Positions 33,964-43,000 of a DNA stretch of 64,000 nucleotides are shown here, piece after piece (the stretch's first letter is position 1; each line of letters opens with the position of its first letter). A program made the position numbers and the translations under genes. Below the pieces are notes generated by a model. That model had not been told where the DNA came from. It saw nothing but the letters and a program-made list of their open reading frames with translations, and did not search any database. Source of the DNA: Nonomuraea sp. SYSU D8015 (lineage in GTDB: Bacteria; Actinomycetota; Actinomycetes; Streptosporangiales; Streptosporangiaceae); NCBI RefSeq assembly GCF_008065375.1, contig NZ_VJYI01000017.1, forward strand, positions 186,001-250,000. The letters are read 5' to 3'.

Positions 33964-35568
33964 CTACGTGCCGAGCAGGCGGGCGGCCTGCTCCCGCATC
34001 TCCACCTTCCGGATCTTCCCGGTGACCGTCATCGGGAAGGAGTCCACCACGTGCACGTACCGGGGGATCTTGTAGTGGGCCAGGCGGCCGGCGCAGAACT
34101 CCCGGACCTGCTCGGCCGTCAGCGGCTCGGCCTCCGGCCGCATGACGATCCAGGCCATGAGCTCCTCGCCGTACTTCTCGTCCGGCACGCCGATCACCTG
34201 GACGTCGCGGATGTCCGGGTGGCCGTACAGGAACTCCTCGATCTCGCGCGGGTAGATGTTCTCGCCGCCGCGGATGACCATGTCCTTGATGCGGCCGACG
34301 ATGGCGACGTAGCCGTCGCCGTCCATGGTGGCCAGGTCGCCGGTGTGCATCCACCGGGCCGCGTCGACGGCCTCGGACGTGGCGTCCGGCTGCCCCCAGT
34401 AGCCCAGCATGACCGAGTAGCCGCGGGTGCACAGCTCGCCGGGCTCACCCCGGGGGACGGCCAGGCCGGTCTCCGGATGCACGATCTTCACCTCGGTGTG
34501 CGGCATGACGCGGCCCACGGTCTCGGTGCGGCGGACCAGGCCGTCGTCCCTGCGGGTCATCGTGGACACGGGCGAGGTCTCGGTCATGCCGTAGCAGATG
34601 GCGACCTCGGTCATGTTCATCTCGGTGACGACGCGCTTCATCACCTCGACGGGGCAGGGGGAGCCGGCCATGATCCCGGTACGCAGGGAGGAAAGGTCGA
34701 AATCTCCGGACACGGCGAGTTCGGCGATGAACATCGTCGGCACCCCGTACAGCGACGTGCACCGCTCCTCCTGCACCGCCCGCAGCGTCGCCTCCGGGTC
34801 GAAGCCCGGCGCGGGCAGCACCACGCACGAGCCGTGCGACGCCGCGCCGAGATTGCCCATGACCATGCCGAAGCAGTGGTACAGCGGCACCGGCAGGCAC
34901 ACCCGGTCCCGCTCGGTGTAGCCGAGCAGCTCGCCGACGAAGTAGCCGTTGTTGAGGATGTTGTGGTGCGACAGCGTGGCGCCCTTGGGGAAGCCGGTGG
35001 TGCCCGAGGTGTACTGGATGTTGATCGGGTCGTCGAACGCCAGCTCCGCCGCCCGCGCCCGCAACGCCGCCGGGTCGCCCCGCCGGCCGCTCTCCACGAG
35101 CTCATCCCACTCGCGCTCGCCGATGAAGACCGCGTCGGCGAACCCGATCTCGCCGATCATCGACCGGTAGTCGCTGGTCTTGTGCGCGACGGCGCTGATC
35201 AGCAGCCGCATGCCCGACTGCTCGGCCACGTACCGCAGCTCGTGGGCCCGGTAGGCGGGGTTGACGTTGACGAGGATCGCGCCGATCTTGGCGGTGGCGT
35301 ACTGGACGAGCACCCACTCGGCGCAGTTCGGCGCCCAGATGCCCACCCGGTCGCCCTTGGCGATGCCGCGGGCCAGCAGGCCGAGCGCCACCTCGTTCAC
35401 GGCGGCGTCCAGCTCGGCGTAGGTCCAGCGGCGCCCGGCCGCCACGTCCACCAGCGCCTCCTGCCCGCCGAACCGCGCCACGGCGCGCTCGAAGTTCTCC
35501 CCGATCGTCTCGCCCAGCAGGGGGACGGCGGACACACCCGAGGCGTACGAGAGCAATGCATCAGCCAT
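33964..35568 (-). CDS. AMP-binding acyl-CoA synthetase (FadD-type)
   Basis: 534 aa from ATG 35568, the usual length. Adenylation motifs in order: YTSGTTGFPKGATLSHHN (about 190, ATP phosphate loop), GMTETSP (about 340), the motor Asp/Arg region TGDLATMDGDGYVAIVGRIK with GGENIYPREIEEFL, and the C-terminal Lys in VTGKIRKVEMRE. It activates a carboxylic acid to the acyl-CoA via acyl-AMP; the substrate is probably a fatty acid. Divergent from the GAF-LuxR regulator across a C-rich inverted repeat. Confidence 0.93.
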   Translation of the reverse strand: MADALLSYASGVSAVPLLGETIGENFERAVARFGGQEALVDVAAGRRWTYAELDAAVNEVALGLLARGIAKGDRVGIWAPNCAEWVLVQYATAKIGAILVNVNPAYRAHELRYVAEQSGMRLLISAVAHKTSDYRSMIGEIGFADAVFIGEREWDELVESGRRGDPAALRARAAELAFDDPINIQYTSGTTGFPKGATLSHHNILNNGYFVGELLGYTERDRVCLPVPLYHCFGMVMGNLGAASHGSCVVLPAPGFDPEATLRAVQEERCTSLYGVPTMFIAELAVSGDFDLSSLRTGIMAGSPCPVEVMKRVVTEMNMTEVAICYGMTETSPVSTMTRRDDGLVRRTETVGRVMPHTEVKIVHPETGLAVPRGEPGELCTRGYSVMLGYWGQPDATSEAVDAARWMHTGDLATMDGDGYVAIVGRIKDMVIRGGENIYPREIEEFLYGHPDIRDVQVIGVPDEKYGEELMAWIVMRPEAEPLTAEQVREFCAGRLAHYKIPRYVHVVDSFPMTVTGKIRKVEMREQAARLLGT

Positions 35569-35602
35569 GCCCGCAGGATCCCCCGCCCCCGGACCCGCCG
35601 CC

Positions 35603-35618
35603 ACCCCCGTTCGGGGGT
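35603..35618. promoter_or_regulatory. Inverted repeat between FadD and LuxR genes
   Basis: ACCCCCG-TT-CGGGGGT, perfect 7-bp arms, in the 73-bp divergent promoter region. Candidate LuxR operator. Confidence 0.5.
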
Positions 35619-35641
35619 AGCCCCGACCGCCGGCCGCGTCC

Positions 35642-36514
35642 ATGCTGGAGGACATGGCCGCACCGCACGCGCCCGCCGACCGCGAACGCGAGGCGCTCAA
35701 CACCGCCGTCGGACGGCTGCGCCGGGCGACCGGGCTGCCGGTCGCGTTCGGCGGCGTGGTGGCGGGCGGGTGGCGCGGCGTCACGCTGACCGAGTTCAGC
35801 GGCACCCTGACCGGCGTGCTGCGCGGCCTCGCCGTCAGCGCGGGCAGCGGCCTCGGCGGCCGCGTGCTCACCACGGCCCGGCCCGGCGCCGTCGACGACT
35901 ACGCCGCCGACCCTCGCATCAGCCACGAGTACGACAAACCGGTGATCGCGGAAGGGCTGCGGGCGATCGCGGCCGTGCCCGTCACGGTGGACGGCGCCGT
36001 GTCCGGCGTCCTGTACGGCGGCATCCGCGAGCCGCTGTCGATCAGCGACCGCGTCGTGGACGCCATGACGCAGGTCGCCGCCCGCATGGGCTTCGAACTG
36101 GCCGTACGCCGCGAGGTCGAACGCCGCCTGGCCGAGCTGGAGACGGCGGCGATCACCCGGGCCGCCCGCGAGACCCCGGGCGCGGGGGAGTGGGAGGCCG
36201 TCCGCCAGGCCCACGCCCAGCTGCGGGCCATCACCCGGGAGATCGCCGACGCCGGACTCCGGGCCCGCCTGGAGGACGTGTGCGACCGCCTGGCCCGCCC
36301 TTCTGCCGGCACCCACCCGAACCCGCTGTCACCCCGCGAACTGGACGTCCTCGCCCTGGTCGCCGTCGGCTGCGGCAACGCCGAGACGGCCACCCGGCTC
36401 GGCATCCGCCCGGAGACGGTGAAGAGCTACCTCCGCAACGCCATGCGGAAGCTCGGCACTCACACCCGCATGGAAACCGTCGTCACCGCCCGGCGCCACG
36501 GCTTCCTCCCCTGA
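35642..36514 (+). CDS. GAF-domain LuxR-family regulator
   Basis: 290 aa. A GAF-like sensor domain covers residues 15-160 (GLGGRVLTTARPGAVDDYAA, then AIAAVPVTVDGAVSGVLYGG). A short helical stretch follows, then a LuxR HTH at 230-285 (LSPRELDVLALVAVGCGNAE and IRPETVKSYLRNAMRKLGTH). ATG 35642 and ATG 35654 are both possible; the GGAGG at 35647-35651 is too close to the second. Adjacent inverted repeats suggest it controls the FadD gene and perhaps the Tm-1 operon. Confidence 0.9.
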   Translation: MLEDMAAPHAPADREREALNTAVGRLRRATGLPVAFGGVVAGGWRGVTLTEFSGTLTGVLRGLAVSAGSGLGGRVLTTARPGAVDDYAADPRISHEYDKPVIAEGLRAIAAVPVTVDGAVSGVLYGGIREPLSISDRVVDAMTQVAARMGFELAVRREVERRLAELETAAITRAARETPGAGEWEAVRQAHAQLRAITREIADAGLRARLEDVCDRLARPSAGTHPNPLSPRELDVLALVAVGCGNAETATRLGIRPETVKSYLRNAMRKLGTHTRMETVVTARRHGFLP

Positions 36515-36527
36515 ACCCCCAGAGGGG
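36515..36527. promoter_or_regulatory. C-rich/G-rich inverted repeat after the LuxR gene
   Basis: ACCCCC-AGA-GGGG immediately follows the LuxR stop and resembles the 35603-35618 repeat. It lies about 100 bp upstream of the Tm-1-like operon, so it may be a second LuxR site or a weak terminator. Confidence 0.3.
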
Positions 36528-36629
36528 CGTGGGAGCCCGTCCCACCGGGCATGTACGCGGGGTTCCCGAGCGCCGTCGACCCGCTCACCAAGGCGGAGAA
36601 GGCCGGTGAGCAGAGAGGTGAGGCACCAC

Positions 36630-37865
36630 ATGCCGTCCGTCGTACTGATCGGCACTCTCGACACTAAGGGCGAGGAGTACGCCTGGCTGCGCAACCGGCT
36701 CGTGGAGCTGGGCAGCGACGTGATCGTGGTCGACGCGGGCGTCGGCCCCCACGACTTCCTCGCCGACGTCACCGGCGAGCAGGTCGCCGAGGCGGCCGGG
36801 CACGACGTGCGGGCGCTGCGCGAGCGGGGCGACCGCGGCGCCGCCGTCGCCGCCATGGGCGAGGGCGCGGCCGCGGTGCTGGCCGGGCTGCACGCCGACG
36901 GCCGCGTGGACGCCGTACTGGCGCTGGGCGGCAGCGGCGGCTCGTCGATCGCCGCGCGGGCCGTCCGCGACCTGCCCATCGGCCTGCCCAAGCTCATCGT
37001 CTCCACGATGGCGGCGGGCGACGTGTCGCCGTACGTCGGGGCGAAGGACGTCACCCTGACGTACAGCGTGGTCGACATCGCCGGGATCAACCGGGTGTCG
37101 CGCGCCATCCTCGGCAACGCCGCCGCCGCGGCCGCCGGCATGGGCCAGGCGTACCGGCTGGCCAGGGCAGCGCGGACCGCGGGCGAGCCGGACCGGCCGA
37201 TGATCGGCGCGTCGATGTTCGGCGTCACCACGCCCGCCGTCGACGCCGCCCGGGAGCGGCTGGCCGAGCTCGGCTACGAGGTGCTCGTCTTCCACGCGAC
37301 CGGCTCCGGCGGCCGGGCGCTGGAAGGGCTCGCCGCGAGCGGGATGCTGGCGGGCGTGCTCGACCTGACCACCACCGAGCTGGCCGACGACCTCGTCGGC
37401 GGCGTGCTGTCGGCCGGCTCCGAACGGCTCACCGCGGCCGGCGCGCACGGCGTGCCGCAGGTGGTCGCCCCCGGCGCGCTCGACATGGTCAACTTCGGCC
37501 CCCGTGACACCGTGCCCGCCGCGTTCGCCGACCGCCTCCTGTACGTCCACAACCCCACTGTCACGCTGATGCGCACCACGCCCGACGAGATGCGCGAGCT
37601 CGGGCGGCGCGTGGCCGCCAAGCTCCGGGCCGCGACCGGTCCCACGGCCCTGTTCGTGCCCCGGCAGGGGGTCTCCGCGCTGGACGCCCCCGGTGCGGCC
37701 TTCGCCGACCCGAAGGCCGACGCCGCCTGCTTCGAGGCCATGCAAGAGGGCCTGCGCGGCTCCCCGGTCGCCGTCGAGGAGCTCGACCTGCACATCAACG
37801 ACCCCGCCTTCGGCCGCGCCATGGCCGACCGGCTCCACGACATGATCACCGGAGGTGCCACGTGA
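36630..37865 (+). CDS. Tm-1-like ATP-binding protein (UPF0261)
   Basis: 411 aa from ATG 36630 (RBS AGAGGTGAGG). It opens PSVVLIGTLDTKGEEYAWLR, the UPF0261 signature, with LALGGSGGSSIAARAVRDLP (nucleotide-binding loop) and VAPGALDMVNFGPRD. It corresponds to the N-terminal ATP-binding half of plant Tm-1; bacterial function is unknown. It overlaps the next gene by GTGA, reproducing as two genes the two-domain arrangement of Tm-1. Confidence 0.92.
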   Translation: MPSVVLIGTLDTKGEEYAWLRNRLVELGSDVIVVDAGVGPHDFLADVTGEQVAEAAGHDVRALRERGDRGAAVAAMGEGAAAVLAGLHADGRVDAVLALGGSGGSSIAARAVRDLPIGLPKLIVSTMAAGDVSPYVGAKDVTLTYSVVDIAGINRVSRAILGNAAAAAAGMGQAYRLARAARTAGEPDRPMIGASMFGVTTPAVDAARERLAELGYEVLVFHATGSGGRALEGLAASGMLAGVLDLTTTELADDLVGGVLSAGSERLTAAGAHGVPQVVAPGALDMVNFGPRDTVPAAFADRLLYVHNPTVTLMRTTPDEMRELGRRVAAKLRAATGPTALFVPRQGVSALDAPGAAFADPKADAACFEAMQEGLRGSPVAVEELDLHINDPAFGRAMADRLHDMITGGAT

Positions 37866-38683
37866 ACAGGCAGGACGTCCTCGACAGGCTGCGGTCCACG
37901 ATCGCCGCCGGCCGGCCGATCGTCGGCGCGGGCGCCGGCACCGGCCTGTCGGCCAAGTGCGCCGAGGCCGGCGGCGTGGACCTGATCATCATCTACAACT
38001 CCGGCCGCTACCGCATGGCCGGGCGCGGCTCGCTGGCCGGGCTGCTCCCGTACGGGGACGCCAACCAGATCGTCGTCGAGATGGCCGCCGAGGTGCTGCC
38101 GGTCGTCCGCGACACACCCGTGCTGGCGGGCGTGTGCGGCACCGACCCGTTCAGGGTCATGCCGCTCTTCCTCGACCAGCTCAAGGCCATGGGCTTCGCG
38201 GGCGTCCAGAACTTCCCCACCGTGGGCCTGTACGACGGGACCTTCAGGCAGAACCTGGAGGAGACCGGCATGGGCTTCGACCTGGAGATCGAGATGATCC
38301 GGCTGGCCCACGAGCGCGACCTCGTCACCGCCCCCTACGTCTTCGACGAGGACCAGGCGCGGGCGATGGCCGAGGCGGGCGCCGACGTGCTCGTCCCGCA
38401 CGTCGGGCTGACCACCAAGGGCAGCATCGGCGCCGGCACCGCGCTGAGCCTGGACGAGGCCGCCGAGCGCGTCCAGGCCATGCGCGACGCGGCCGCCGCC
38501 GTCCGGCCCGACGTGCTCGTGCTCTGCCACGGCGGCCCCATCGCCGAGCCCGCCGACGCCGCCCACGTCCTGTCGCGCACCAAGGGCGTGGTCGGCTTCT
38601 TCGGCGCCTCGTCCGTCGAGCGGCTGCCGACCGAGCGCGCCATCACCGAGCAGGTCCGCGCCTTCAAGGCCCTCGGCTTCTGA
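37862..38683 (+). CDS. PEP-hydrolase-like TIM-barrel protein (Tm-1 C-terminal partner)
   Basis: 273 aa TIM barrel of the phosphoenolpyruvate hydrolase/mutase-like family that pairs with UPF0261. Landmarks: IVGAGAGTGLSAKCAEAGGV, GVDLIIIYNSGRYRMAGRGS, GVQNFPTVGLYDGTFRQNLE and GADVLVPHVGLTTKGSIGA. Start GTG 37862 overlaps the Tm-1-like stop. The two proteins probably form one complex. The biochemical role is unknown. Confidence 0.92.
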   Translation: MNRQDVLDRLRSTIAAGRPIVGAGAGTGLSAKCAEAGGVDLIIIYNSGRYRMAGRGSLAGLLPYGDANQIVVEMAAEVLPVVRDTPVLAGVCGTDPFRVMPLFLDQLKAMGFAGVQNFPTVGLYDGTFRQNLEETGMGFDLEIEMIRLAHERDLVTAPYVFDEDQARAMAEAGADVLVPHVGLTTKGSIGAGTALSLDEAAERVQAMRDAAAAVRPDVLVLCHGGPIAEPADAAHVLSRTKGVVGFFGASSVERLPTERAITEQVRAFKALGF

Positions 38684-38708
38684 GCGTCCATGAACGTTAC
38701 AGGCGATC

Positions 38709-38737
38709 TTGACGAAGTGCGGCGGGTCGCCGATGCT
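38709..38737 (+). promoter_or_regulatory. Possible promoter of the small secreted protein gene
   Basis: TTGACG (38709-38714), 17-bp spacer, GATGCT (38732-38737), 42 bp upstream of ATG 38779. The -10 element is a weak match. Confidence 0.35.
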
Positions 38738-38778
38738 CCCTGCGGAAGGGAATCCACCGGCATCGTCAGGGAGACCGC

Positions 38779-39186
38779 ATGCGCGCGAACACGACGTCGA
38801 CGCCCCGCCGCCCGTCCGGCGCCCGTTTATGGGCCGTCGCGGGCCTGACCGCGGCCCTCGTGCCCCTCGGCGGCGCGGCCACCGCCGAGACGTCCCCTGC
38901 CCCAGCGGCGGCGGAGGTCTACTGCATCCCGGAGGCGCCGGTCTGCTTCGGCATCCGGGGGGTCCCCGGCTCCTACAGCGCCTCCTTCAGGATCCAGCCC
39001 GCGCCCAAGACGGCCATCTTCTCGTTCACCGTCAACGGCGCTCCCGCCCAGGGCTCCCTGGCGACGTGGAGCAGCGGCACCGCACTCCACGGCGACTTCC
39101 GGCCCTACCCGCCGCTCGTCACCGGCGACCGCGTGTGCATGCGTTACACGAGCGGCGCCCGCGAGTACTGCGCCACCACACCCTGA
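38779..39186 (+). CDS. Small secreted cysteine-containing protein, unknown
   Basis: 135 aa with a signal peptide (residues 1-37, AVAGLTAALVPLGGAATA). The mature part of about 95 residues has four Cys (YC, VCF, VC, YC), enough for two disulphides, and looks beta-rich. No family recognised. The upstream spacing and the following secreted nuclease gene suggest separate transcripts. Confidence 0.8.
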   Translation: MRANTTSTPRRPSGARLWAVAGLTAALVPLGGAATAETSPAPAAAEVYCIPEAPVCFGIRGVPGSYSASFRIQPAPKTAIFSFTVNGAPAQGSLATWSSGTALHGDFRPYPPLVTGDRVCMRYTSGAREYCATTP

Positions 39187-39227
39187 GCAGGAATGCCCCG
39201 TCAAGATCCTCTGTAAGATCCACGGGC

Positions 39228-40013
39228 ATGCGAATGATCAGACGGATCCTGGCGGCCGCGGCGGCGACCGTGCTCGCGGCCGCGGCCCTGGCCGCCCCTC
39301 CCGCCTCCGCCGCCGCGAACCTCGTCGTCCTCAACTGGAACATCCGCGGTGAGAGCGCCGACATCAAGGCCATGGCCGCGGTGATCCGCGCCAGCGGCGC
39401 CAACATCGTCACCCTCCAGGAGATCCACCGCAGGCCGGACGCCGACCAGGTCAGGCAACTGGCCGCCGAGCTGGGCTGGCACATCAGCGACAACGCGCAC
39501 TTCGGGGCGGGCGACAACGTGGGGCCCTGCGACGACCCGCAGCCGGGCACGGCGGGCAACGCCGTGCTGTCCAAGTACAAGATCGTGGAGCGGGTGACGA
39601 TACGGCTGACCGACTACGCGACCTGCCCGGTCAACCGCTCCATGGCCGGTGTGCGGCTCGACCTGGGCGGCGGCGCCACGATCCGGGTGTTCACCACGCA
39701 CCTGTCTCCCGGCCTGTCGGCCGAGTCGGTCGCGCGGCGGCAGGCGCAGGCCAGGAAGATCCTGGACTACTTCGGCACCCGGACGGGCCTGATCCTCACC
39801 GGCGACTTCAACGCCAAGCCCACCGACACGGTGACCAAATGGTTCGTCCAGGCCGGCTGGCTGGACACCGGCGCCAGGCACGCCGACGAGCCCACCCTCG
39901 GCAGCGCCCGCATCGACTACGTCTTCACCAGGGGCGTCACCGTCACCGGCGGCGACGTGCTGTCCAGCAACCTGTCCGACCACCGGCCGATCGTCATGAG
40001 GATGACGCGCTGA
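39228..40013 (+). CDS. Secreted endonuclease/exonuclease/phosphatase (EEP) family protein
   Basis: 261 aa from ATG 39228, with a signal peptide (residues 1-27). EEP-fold motifs: LNWNIRG (Asn), IVTLQEIH (metal-binding Glu), LTGDFNAKPTD (Asp/Asn pair) and SDHRPI (catalytic Asp-His). Family members hydrolyse phosphodiester bonds in nucleic acids, phospholipids or inositol phosphates; with these motifs a secreted DNase I-like or sphingomyelinase-like enzyme is likely. The 3' end overlaps the convergent SARP gene by 20 bp. Confidence 0.9.
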   Translation: MRMIRRILAAAAATVLAAAALAAPPASAAANLVVLNWNIRGESADIKAMAAVIRASGANIVTLQEIHRRPDADQVRQLAAELGWHISDNAHFGAGDNVGPCDDPQPGTAGNAVLSKYKIVERVTIRLTDYATCPVNRSMAGVRLDLGGGATIRVFTTHLSPGLSAESVARRQAQARKILDYFGTRTGLILTGDFNAKPTDTVTKWFVQAGWLDTGARHADEPTLGSARIDYVFTRGVTVTGGDVLSSNLSDHRPIVMRMTR

Positions 40014-43000
40014 GCGTGCGGTGCGCCGCGTCCTCGCGCAACTGCCTGCGCAGCTCGCCGGCGCGGTGGAGGTAGTGCGAGGCGAGCGTGGCGCGGCCGG
40101 CCGAGCGGTACAGCTCGCCGAGCGTCTGGAACGTGTCGGCCTCGCCGCTCCGGTCGCCGAGCTGCTGGAAGATCGCCAGCGAGCGCTGCAGCTCGGCGGA
40201 GCCGTGTGACCGGTCACCGCGTGCGGCGCGGAGCCCGCCCAGGTTCTGCAGGGCGTACGCGCCGCAGTGCCGGTCGCCGAGGGTCTCGAAGAGGTCCAGC
40301 GCGCGCCCCTGGAAGCGCATCGCCTCGTCGGAGTCGGCCGCCAGGTCGTGCAGGCGGCCCAGCTGCATGGACACGCATCCCTCGCGGTGGGAGTCGCCGA
40401 GCTCCCCGGCCAGCCGCAGCGCCTCGCCGAGCCACCGGGACGCCTGGCGCAGGTCCTGCAGCGACAGGTACACCCGGCCGATGGCCTGCCGCGCGTACGC
40501 CTCCCCGCTGGGATCGCCGATCGCGAGGAACATGGCCAGCGCGTGCCGGAAGTAGCCCAGCGCGCGAAGATGCCGGCCGGAGAACTGGTTGACCGCCCCG
40601 AGCCCGCAGATCGAGATCGCCTCGCCGCGCCCGTCGCCCAGCTCCCGGAAGATCACCCGGGCGCGCCGGAGCATCTCGTCGGCCTCGGCGTACCGGTCCT
40701 GGTAGAGGCAGACCTGGGCGAGACCGCGCAGCATGGCCGCCTCGCCGCGCCGGTCGCCCGCCGCCTGGGCGCTGTCCAGGGCGACCCGGTGGGTGAGCTG
40801 CCACTCGTCGAAACGGCAGTGCAGGTCGAAGTAGGGCACGAGGGTCGCGGCGAGCCCCCACGCCGACTGCGCCAGCCCCGTGCGGGCCGCCAGCCGCACC
40901 GCCTCCACCAGCGACTCCCGCTCGGCGTCGAACCACGACAGCGGGTCGGCCGTCAGGCGGCCGAGGGTCTCCCGCTCCAGGCTCCACCGGGGCGCGGCCT
41001 CCGACGTCATGCTGAACAACGCGGTCGGCAGCCGGGACGTGGCGTGCTCGGCGGCCGTCATCCACCCGCCGAGTACCCGGGTGAGCGCCTGACGCTCGGC
41101 CGCGCCGCCGCCCTTCTCCCTGGCGGTGCAGCGGACCAGGTCGTGCAGCCGGTACCGGGGCTGGCCGAGGGGGTCGGTCCCGACCAGGCGCAGGAGGCTG
41201 ACGTCCACCAGCGTGTCCACGACGGCGTCGGCGCGGTGCCGGTCGAGCACGGCGTCGGCCACCCAGCCGGGCACCGATGCCGGGCCGAGCAGCGCCAGCG
41301 CGCGGAAGGCCTGGGCCGCCTCGCCGGGCAGACGGCGGTAGCTGAGGTCGAAGGAGGCGCGTACCTCCAGGTCGCCGGCGCGCAGCTCGTCGAGCCTGGT
41401 CGCCTCGTCCGCCAGCCGCCGCTGGAGCTCGCGCAGCGACCAGCCGGGCCGTCCGGCCAGGCGGGCTCCGGCCACCCTGACCGCCAGCGGCAGATGGCCG
41501 CACGCCTCCAGGATGGCCCGCGCGGCCTCCCGCTCCGCGGACACCCGGTCGGCGCCGGCGATCCTGCCCAGCAGCTCCACGCCCTCCGCCGGGGACAGCA
41601 CGTCCAGCTCGAGCAGGAGGGCGCCGGGGAGCTCGGTGATGCGGCGGCGGCTGGTGACCAGGACCGCGCAGCCGCTGCCCGGCAGCAGGGGCCGTACCTG
41701 GGCGGCGTCGGCGGCGTCGTCGAGGAGGACGAGCATGGGGCGTTCGGCGAGGAGCGAACGGTACAACGTGGCCCGCTCGTGCACCGAGGAGGGAAGGGCC
41801 GCCTCGGCCACCCCGAGCGCCCGCAACGCCTGGGCGAGCAGGTCGGCGGGGTCGGCGGGGGTGCTGTCGGTGCCGTCCAGGCACAGGTACAGCTGTCCTT
41901 CGGGGTAGCCGGCGCGTACGGCGTGCGCGCAGTGCACGGCCAGCGCCGACTTGCCGACCCCGGGCGGCCCCACGACCACGGCGATCGACGGCGGACCGTC
42001 CGCCTCCCGCGTCTCGGGGGAGAGGGCCTGGATGAGGTCGGCGACCGCCCTCCCCCTGCCGGTGAAGTCCGGCACGTCGGCGGGTAACTGATGCGGCACC
42101 GGCATGCCGTGCGTGAGGATCGCCGGCAGACCGGCCGGGGGAGCGCCCGCACCGGGGGAGGGAGCGCCCGGCGTGCTCGCGCCGGGGTCGGTGGCAGGCG
42201 ATCCCACGCCCAGGGGGAGCGCCATCGGGACGACGGGCGACGACTCCATGCCCAGGGAGTGCGCAGCCGGCGCAACTGCCGGGGACTCCACGCCGGGGGA
42301 CAGCGTTCCCGGGACCACGGCGGGCGAACTCCCGCCGAGGGAGAGCGCACCCGGGACGGCGGTGTGGGCAGGCGCGTCAGCGGTGCCCGGGGGAGGCGCG
42401 GGGGCAGCGCCGGTGGGCGGGGCGAGCCGGGAGGGGGGCGTCGGCGGCGCCGGGGTCGGGGGGAAGTCGTCGGACAGGACGGCGGCGTGGGCGTCGCGCA
42501 GGTCCTGGCCCGGCTCGATGCCGAGGTCGTCCACCAGCTGCCGCCGGATCGTCGTGTACGCGTGCAGCGCCTCGGCCCGCCGCCCGCTCCGGTGCAGCGC
42601 GAGGATCAGCCGCTGCCACAGATCCTCCCGGTAGGGATGCTCCCCGATCAGCTCCCGCAGGTCCTCGATCGCCGCCGTGTACTCCTCACAGGCCAGCTTC
42701 GCCGCCACCAGCTCCTCGGCGGCCCCGAGCCGGGCTTGGGCGAGCGAGCGCAGCCGGCCGTCCCACACCGGGCTGCCGGGCAGGTCGCCCAGCGGGTTGC
42801 CGCGCCACAGCGCCAGCGCCCCGCGCAGGTGCACGGCCGCCTCCTCGGTGCCGGCCGCCGCCCGCGCCCTGGCCACCAGGTCCTCGAACAGCAGCGCGTC
42901 GAGCTGCTCGGCCCGCAGCTCCACCGCGTACCCGGACGGCTGCGCCACGATCGTGGCCCCGGCCTCGCCCACGGCGCCGCGCAGGGCGCTCACGTACGTC

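Noticed and set aside
36529..36545. GTGGG-N7-CCCAC as a terminator of the LuxR gene
   Set aside because: Only a 5-bp stem; too weak to claim.
34051..36609. 852-aa plus-strand frame opposite FadD and running into the LuxR gene
   Set aside because: Antisense/out-of-frame shadow without coding codon pattern.
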